Shown here: positions 60,536-64,000 of the stretch, in pieces | Position numbering within the stretch: position 1 is the stretch's first letter | Layout of the letters: the number at the start of each line of letters is the position of its first letter | From: CAYRWR01 sp964428015 | GTDB lineage: Bacteria; Spirochaetota; Brevinematia; Brevinematales; CAYRWR01 | Assembly (NCBI GenBank): GCA_964428015.1 | Contig: CAYRWR010000008.1 | Location: 32,923 to 96,922, forward strand | DNA: 64,000 nt | Direction of reading: 5' to 3' | Program-made: the position numbers and the translations under genes | Notes under the pieces: model-generated | What the model was told of the DNA's origin: nothing | The model's database searches: none | The model's input: the letters and a program-made list of their open reading frames with translations, nothing else

Positions 60536-61180
60536 TTTTACAGATTGGTGAAGGAATCTGACTGACAATGATCTGAAAAAAGCATTCAGGAAGAGCAGCT
60601 GAGCAGTGAGTTCCAGCATCTCTTCCCAGAATTCCTTGATTCGGTGTTGTTCAAGCAGCTCTACCGGTACCGAAAAACTGTCAGTGATTACTGCCCCGGA
60701 AGCAACTATAACAGCCAGTATAAACAGAATTTTGGCTCTTTTATCTTTAAAAATCTTCAGTACCCAGGGTAGCAGCACCAGGCCTGTCACCATTGCCAGG
60801 AATAATAAAAAATCTCCTTTATCCATCCAGAATAAAAACCGGGGGTGTATTCCCTGGGGTTGTAAAAATTTGTCACGGATACGTTCATGCAGGGCAAATC
60901 TTTCATCTATTCCCAGAGCCAGAAAAGCCAAAGCCAGCATCAGCCAGATCAGCCATTCTTTTTTTTCATTCAAAACAAAATGATAAGAAGTAATCAGAAA
61001 AGCTATTAAACCGGAAAATATCAATAGTATACTCTGGTACCAGGCCATAGGGGTTTCTTCAAACAGGATCCATTTCCACCAGGAAGGGTATTGCAAAAAG
61101 TAAAGACCTAGTACAAATGCCAGTGAGGCCAACAGGCTGCCGGTCAAAAATATCAGGTCTATCTTTTCAGCTCTCTTCAT
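60530..61180 (-). CDS. Six-helix membrane protein of unknown function
   Basis: 216 residues with six membrane helices. The motif LALGIDERFALHERIRDKF at about 88-106 includes an Asp-Glu and an internal His-Glu pair facing a membrane boundary, and FWEEMLELTAQ near the C-terminus adds acidic residues, suggesting a metal or lipid-linked active site, but I do not recognise the family. GGAG precedes ATG 61180. It starts 4 bases after the dehydrogenase gene's stop, and ankyrin and dehydrogenase genes precede it, so it ends a minus-strand operon. Confidence 0.55.
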   Translation of the reverse strand: MKRAEKIDLIFLTGSLLASLAFVLGLYFLQYPSWWKWILFEETPMAWYQSILLIFSGLIAFLITSYHFVLNEKKEWLIWLMLALAFLALGIDERFALHERIRDKFLQPQGIHPRFLFWMDKGDFLLFLAMVTGLVLLPWVLKIFKDKRAKILFILAVIVASGAVITDSFSVPVELLEQHRIKEFWEEMLELTAQLLFLNAFFRSLSVRFLHQSVKL

Positions 61181-61184
61181 GATA

Positions 61185-62189
61185 TTACTCCACTGGATTA
61201 AGATTTTTTCCTGCTGCCATAGATAAAATATTGTCTACCCAGGTTCTTCTCCCCGCTTCCAGGGCTTCATCACTATACCACCCGGTATGACAGGTCTGCA
61301 GGATACGACCGGGCTCCACCGCTGCCTGACTGAAAATTTCCATCTGGTCGTCCACAGCATAGCCTTTAAGAATTCCGGAACGGATAGCTGCAAGAATTAA
61401 GTGATTATCCACTAGGGAAGATCGGGCCGGATTGACCAGCAGGGTACCGGTCCGCATCCTGTCCAGAATGGCCTGGTTCACAATAGGCAAGGCCCCTCTT
61501 GTTTTATTACAACACAGCATAATCACATCTTTATTTCTATAGATTTGATCCTCCGGCTCTAGGGTAGCTAGGGGAGAAGTGGTTACTCTGGGGTCAAAAA
61601 AAGAAAGCTTGCAGTCAAAGGGCTGGAGCAGATTCGCTAGGGCACTACCGATTCTTCCCAGACCGATCAGAGCTACCTCCCGTCCGGATAACTGCCAACC
61701 GCGTAGAGAAGTTCCTTCAGAAGTCAGGCCCCGGGCTTTATCCTGACTGAGATGGATACGTCGGCTCATGGACAGGAGCATCCCCAGGGCATGTTCAGCC
61801 ACGCTTTGGGTAGAATAAGAGGGAGCATAGGCTACCGGTATACCCCTTTCCCGGAGCCAGAAAGTGTCTACCCATTCATAGCCTGTGGTATACAGTACTA
61901 CACCCTGAAGGTTGGGTAGTTTGGAAAGAATGTTTGCGTCCAGGTCTTTTATAGCTCTGGGGCTGAGGGCCAGAATCCGGGCTTCCCGCGCTGTATTTAT
62001 AAAATCATCGGAGTCCAGGGGGGAGAGCACCCTGCAGTATTTGATATCAGCAGTTTCTTCCAGTTGTTTCTGTTCATCTGGCTGAAAACTATCTCTGCCC
62101 CGGGCTGAAAAAATAACCACCCTGGTCCTGGCCAGGGTGGATTGCGATGCGGTTTCAGAAGGTATGTTCATGAAATCAGGGTGCGCCAT
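61185..62189 (-). CDS. D-2-hydroxyacid dehydrogenase
   Basis: 334 residues. The Rossmann loop VALIGLGRIGSALA (G-x-G-x-x-G) lies near residues 172-185. Catalytic residues: Arg in LVNPARSSLVD and His in TCHTGWYSD. YSTQSVAEHALGMLLSMSRR is the family's helix. It reduces 2-oxoacids (or oxidises D-2-hydroxyacids such as glycerate or lactate) with NAD(P)H. Its start overlaps the end of the ankyrin gene by 14 bases. It shares the operon with the 60530 membrane protein. Confidence 0.85.
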   Translation of the reverse strand: MAHPDFMNIPSETASQSTLARTRVVIFSARGRDSFQPDEQKQLEETADIKYCRVLSPLDSDDFINTAREARILALSPRAIKDLDANILSKLPNLQGVVLYTTGYEWVDTFWLRERGIPVAYAPSYSTQSVAEHALGMLLSMSRRIHLSQDKARGLTSEGTSLRGWQLSGREVALIGLGRIGSALANLLQPFDCKLSFFDPRVTTSPLATLEPEDQIYRNKDVIMLCCNKTRGALPIVNQAILDRMRTGTLLVNPARSSLVDNHLILAAIRSGILKGYAVDDQMEIFSQAAVEPGRILQTCHTGWYSDEALEAGRRTWVDNILSMAAGKNLNPVE

Positions 62190-63303
62190 AATAAGAGCCC
62201 ATACCGCTCCGGTCGATGACCAGAAATTCCTTGGAACGGTGGTTGTCAGTGATCTCTTTAAAACCCTGGAAATATTTCAGAAGCTTTTCCTTTTGAAGAG
62301 CTCTGGACATGTCTGTTAGGGTAAAATATTCCTGCACGTTGACCTGGGAGCCATCCGGATTGAAATAAGAGAAGGGTCGGGTGTACCATTTCAGGCCTAT
62401 ACCACGGGGAATTATCGTCTCACACTGCTGGATAACCCAATCCTGGTCATCTTCCGTCAGAGTCAACCAGTGTATCAGAGTCCACCCGGTAGGCTCATTA
62501 AGATAGAAATCGGTAGCCTGAGAAATCAGAAATTCCATCATCTCGTGTGAAATTCCGGGAGTCTGATCGGGATAATTTCCCACGTATTTTTCATTATAAT
62601 AACGTATCAATTCGGGCGTAATGGCTTTTTTTACTGCGGGCAGACAGCGAAGTTTTTCCGCTACAGTCAGCAGATAGTTTACCTGTTCTATATCGTTTTT
62701 TCGGATTGCGTCCTGGATATAGTCTTTATGAAAAGGGAACTCCTCTCTTCTGGAATATACTGCGCCCATATTGATCATAAAATCAATTAATTCTTTGTCT
62801 ATATTGGTGGGGTGACTGAGCAGCGCAAGGGGGGTAATTCCCTGGTCATTGGGCTTGGACAAGTCAGATTTTTTAGTAGCCAGACTACGGGCCAGGTTTT
62901 TATTTCCCAGCTGCAATGCCAAAAGCAGCAGGCTGTTGCCTTGTCCATCTTCCACATCTACCGCGCGGTTTTTCAGCATCAGTCCCAGGACTCTCATTTT
63001 ATTGTTTCTCAGGGCCAGATGCAGCGCACTGTCTCCTCTTTTGTTGATGATGGCAGGGTCTCCTCCGTTTTCCAGCAGCAGGGCTACCAGGTCAGGATCA
63101 TCAGTCATGACTGCTTCCTGTAAGGCATTGTTGTCGCTGTTTTGCGGGATGGTGTTTATTATCTGTTCCGGGTTTGAGGATTTCTGTATCAAAGAACGGG
63201 CATCCGCAATCCGGTTTTCCCGAATGGATTCCACCAGCTTATCTGCTTCATTGCCGCAAGCTGTGAACATGAGGAATAGGAGTAGGGGGATAGAATATTT
63301 CAC
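62176..63303 (-). CDS. Ankyrin-repeat lipoprotein
   Basis: 375 residues from GTG 63303, with GGAGAG 8 bases upstream. Signal and lipobox LMFTAC, Cys16. Ankyrin repeats occur at about 50-170, for example DNNALQEAVMTDDPDLVALL, RGDSALHLALRNNKMRVLGL and QGNSLLLLALQLGNKNLARS. The C-terminal half has no recognised domain. Ankyrin repeats mediate protein binding; as a lipoprotein it may act at the periplasmic face. First gene of a coupled three-gene unit (with the dehydrogenase and membrane protein). Confidence 0.8.
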   Translation of the reverse strand: MKYSIPLLLFLMFTACGNEADKLVESIRENRIADARSLIQKSSNPEQIINTIPQNSDNNALQEAVMTDDPDLVALLLENGGDPAIINKRGDSALHLALRNNKMRVLGLMLKNRAVDVEDGQGNSLLLLALQLGNKNLARSLATKKSDLSKPNDQGITPLALLSHPTNIDKELIDFMINMGAVYSRREEFPFHKDYIQDAIRKNDIEQVNYLLTVAEKLRCLPAVKKAITPELIRYYNEKYVGNYPDQTPGISHEMMEFLISQATDFYLNEPTGWTLIHWLTLTEDDQDWVIQQCETIIPRGIGLKWYTRPFSYFNPDGSQVNVQEYFTLTDMSRALQKEKLLKYFQGFKEITDNHRSKEFLVIDRSGMGSYYGAP

Positions 63304-63355
63304 TTTTAATCTCTCCTGAATATTATTGAATAAAATCTATCTGAAGGTACGACTT

Positions 63356-64000
63356 TCAGATTTTTTCCAGTATAATCCGGGCGTCATCCAGACCCATATC
63401 TTTGGCACGGGTCAGATCTTCCAGGGCTTCGTAGGCGTCCCCATTGGCGTAGTAGGCCAATCCCCGGTTATAGTAAAAGCGGGCCTGAGTGGAATCCAGA
63501 GAGATGGCTTTATTGAAATCCTTTATGGCTTGTTTCAGATTATTGGCTTTAAAAAAAAGCACACCGCGATTGTTATAAGCCGGGGCATAATCAGGGCTCA
63601 GTTCCAGAGTGTGATTAAAATCCTTGAAAGCTTCCATCCAGCGTCCTTCTCCGCTCAGCGCAATCCCCCGATTATTGAAAATATTAGAATTACTCACCCC
63701 TGCCTGCATGGCTTCTGTGATATTGAGCAGGGCGCTGTCATAGAGACCGAATTGAAGATAGATTCCGGCTTTGTTTATAAGAGTACTGGCCTGGGGCTGG
63801 AGTTTTTCAGCCTGGTTGAGATCCCGCAGGGCCAGGTCTGCTTCTCCCAGGAGGTAATATACCGTCCCGCGGTTATGCCAGGCTGGTGCATACCCGGCAT
63901 CTTTTTTTATAGCCAGGCTGTATTGCTGCAGGGCGGGTTCCAGTTTGCCGGACTTCTGGTATTCCAGGCCTTTTTTGGTAAAGCTCTCCGCGCTGCCGCA
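63356..64000 (-). CDS. TPR lipoprotein, N-terminus cut by window edge
   Basis: The minus-strand frame is open up to the window end and begins CGSAESFTKKGLEYQKSG, where the first Cys could be the lipidated residue of a lipobox lost beyond base 64000. About 214 residues carry at least five tetratricopeptide repeats with the typical W/Y-x2-N-x-G pattern: PAWHNRGTVYYLLG, AYNNRGVLFFKANNLKQAIK, FYYNRGLAYYANG. TPRs mediate protein assembly. The ATG at 63709 is internal. It is followed by a 53-base gap before the ankyrin gene. Confidence 0.8.
   Translation of the reverse strand, partial: CGSAESFTKKGLEYQKSGKLEPALQQYSLAIKKDAGYAPAWHNRGTVYYLLGEADLALRDLNQAEKLQPQASTLINKAGIYLQFGLYDSALLNITEAMQAGVSNSNIFNNRGIALSGEGRWMEAFKDFNHTLELSPDYAPAYNNRGVLFFKANNLKQAIKDFNKAISLDSTQARFYYNRGLAYYANGDAYEALEDLTRAKDMGLDDARIILEKI

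Noticed and set aside
1..64000. CRISPR arrays, rRNA and tRNA genes
   Set aside because: No regularly spaced repeats, and no tRNA-like or rRNA-like sequence was recognised in the gaps I inspected.

Overview
The window reads as chromosome of a diderm, lipoprotein-rich, facultatively or strictly low-oxygen bacterium, most probably a spirochaete (Spirochaetota). This is an inference from gene content: many Cys-lipobox lipoproteins, two tandem double cyclic-nucleotide-binding proteins next to miaB and a TPR protein, an HATPase-HDOD fusion, a class III ribonucleotide reductase, and a bd-type oxidase as the only respiratory terminal oxidase seen. No rRNA, tRNA, CRISPR array or intact mobile element was found. 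Both ends cut genes (a sodium:solute symporter at the left, a TPR lipoprotein at the right).

Layout. 0-5.5 kb: symporter end, mntH-usp pair, YcxB-like and AcpH-like proteins, HATPase-HDOD signalling protein. 5.6-10.8 kb: operon of a large spirochaete-type protein, an ABC-class predicted ATPase (COG3044 type), pabB and pabC. 10.8-11.2 kb: a textbook sigma-54 promoter driving a ~160-nt orphan transcript. 11.2-21.6 kb: an alpha-glucan locus (GH31, LacI regulator, two GH13 enzymes, a GH63/MGH1-like enzyme), with the same LacI-type operator filling the -35/-10 spacer of the regulator and enzyme promoters. 21.6-23 kb: small envelope proteins and a thioesterase. 23-26.3 kb: anaerobic ribonucleotide reductase under an adenosylcobalamin riboswitch, with the glycyl-radical domain split off as its own 52-codon gene between nrdD and nrdG. 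26.3-29.8 kb: a surface metallopeptidase-like protein and a CBM21-type starch-binding lipoprotein. 29.9-33.2 kb: small proteins, murF, DUF4180. 33.3-37.1 kb: TetR-controlled ABC-2 exporter with an extra 44-aa membrane peptide. 37.5-42.9 kb: UbiA-like, cydAB, membrane rubredoxin-like protein, U32 protein. 42.9-47 kb: type III polyketide synthase-methyltransferase fusion and an APC permease-EIIA fusion. 47-55.3 kb: miaB, TPR, CorA, Hsp20 (sigma-54-like promoter), two CNBD proteins, NodB deacetylase. 55.4-57.2 kb: a membrane-anchored LuxR-type regulator carrying an extracytoplasmic glycogen-binding (CBM48-like) domain, followed by a candidate structured RNA. 57.2-64 kb: diguanylate cyclase, GT-C-like membrane protein, membrane protein, D-2-hydroxyacid dehydrogenase, ankyrin lipoprotein, TPR lipoprotein.

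How it fits together. Starch/glycogen use recurs: secreted lipoprotein hydrolases under LacI control, a CBM21 lipoprotein, and a predicted transmembrane glucan-sensing transcription factor. The most noteworthy items are (i) the split anaerobic ribonucleotide reductase, (ii) the CBM48-LuxR transmembrane regulator, (iii) two orphan small-transcript candidates (one sigma-54 driven), (iv) the type III PKS-methyltransferase fusion, and (v) clusters of GC-rich hairpins in three intergenic regions. Everything is read by eye from sequence; family assignments come from motif recognition, not database searches.
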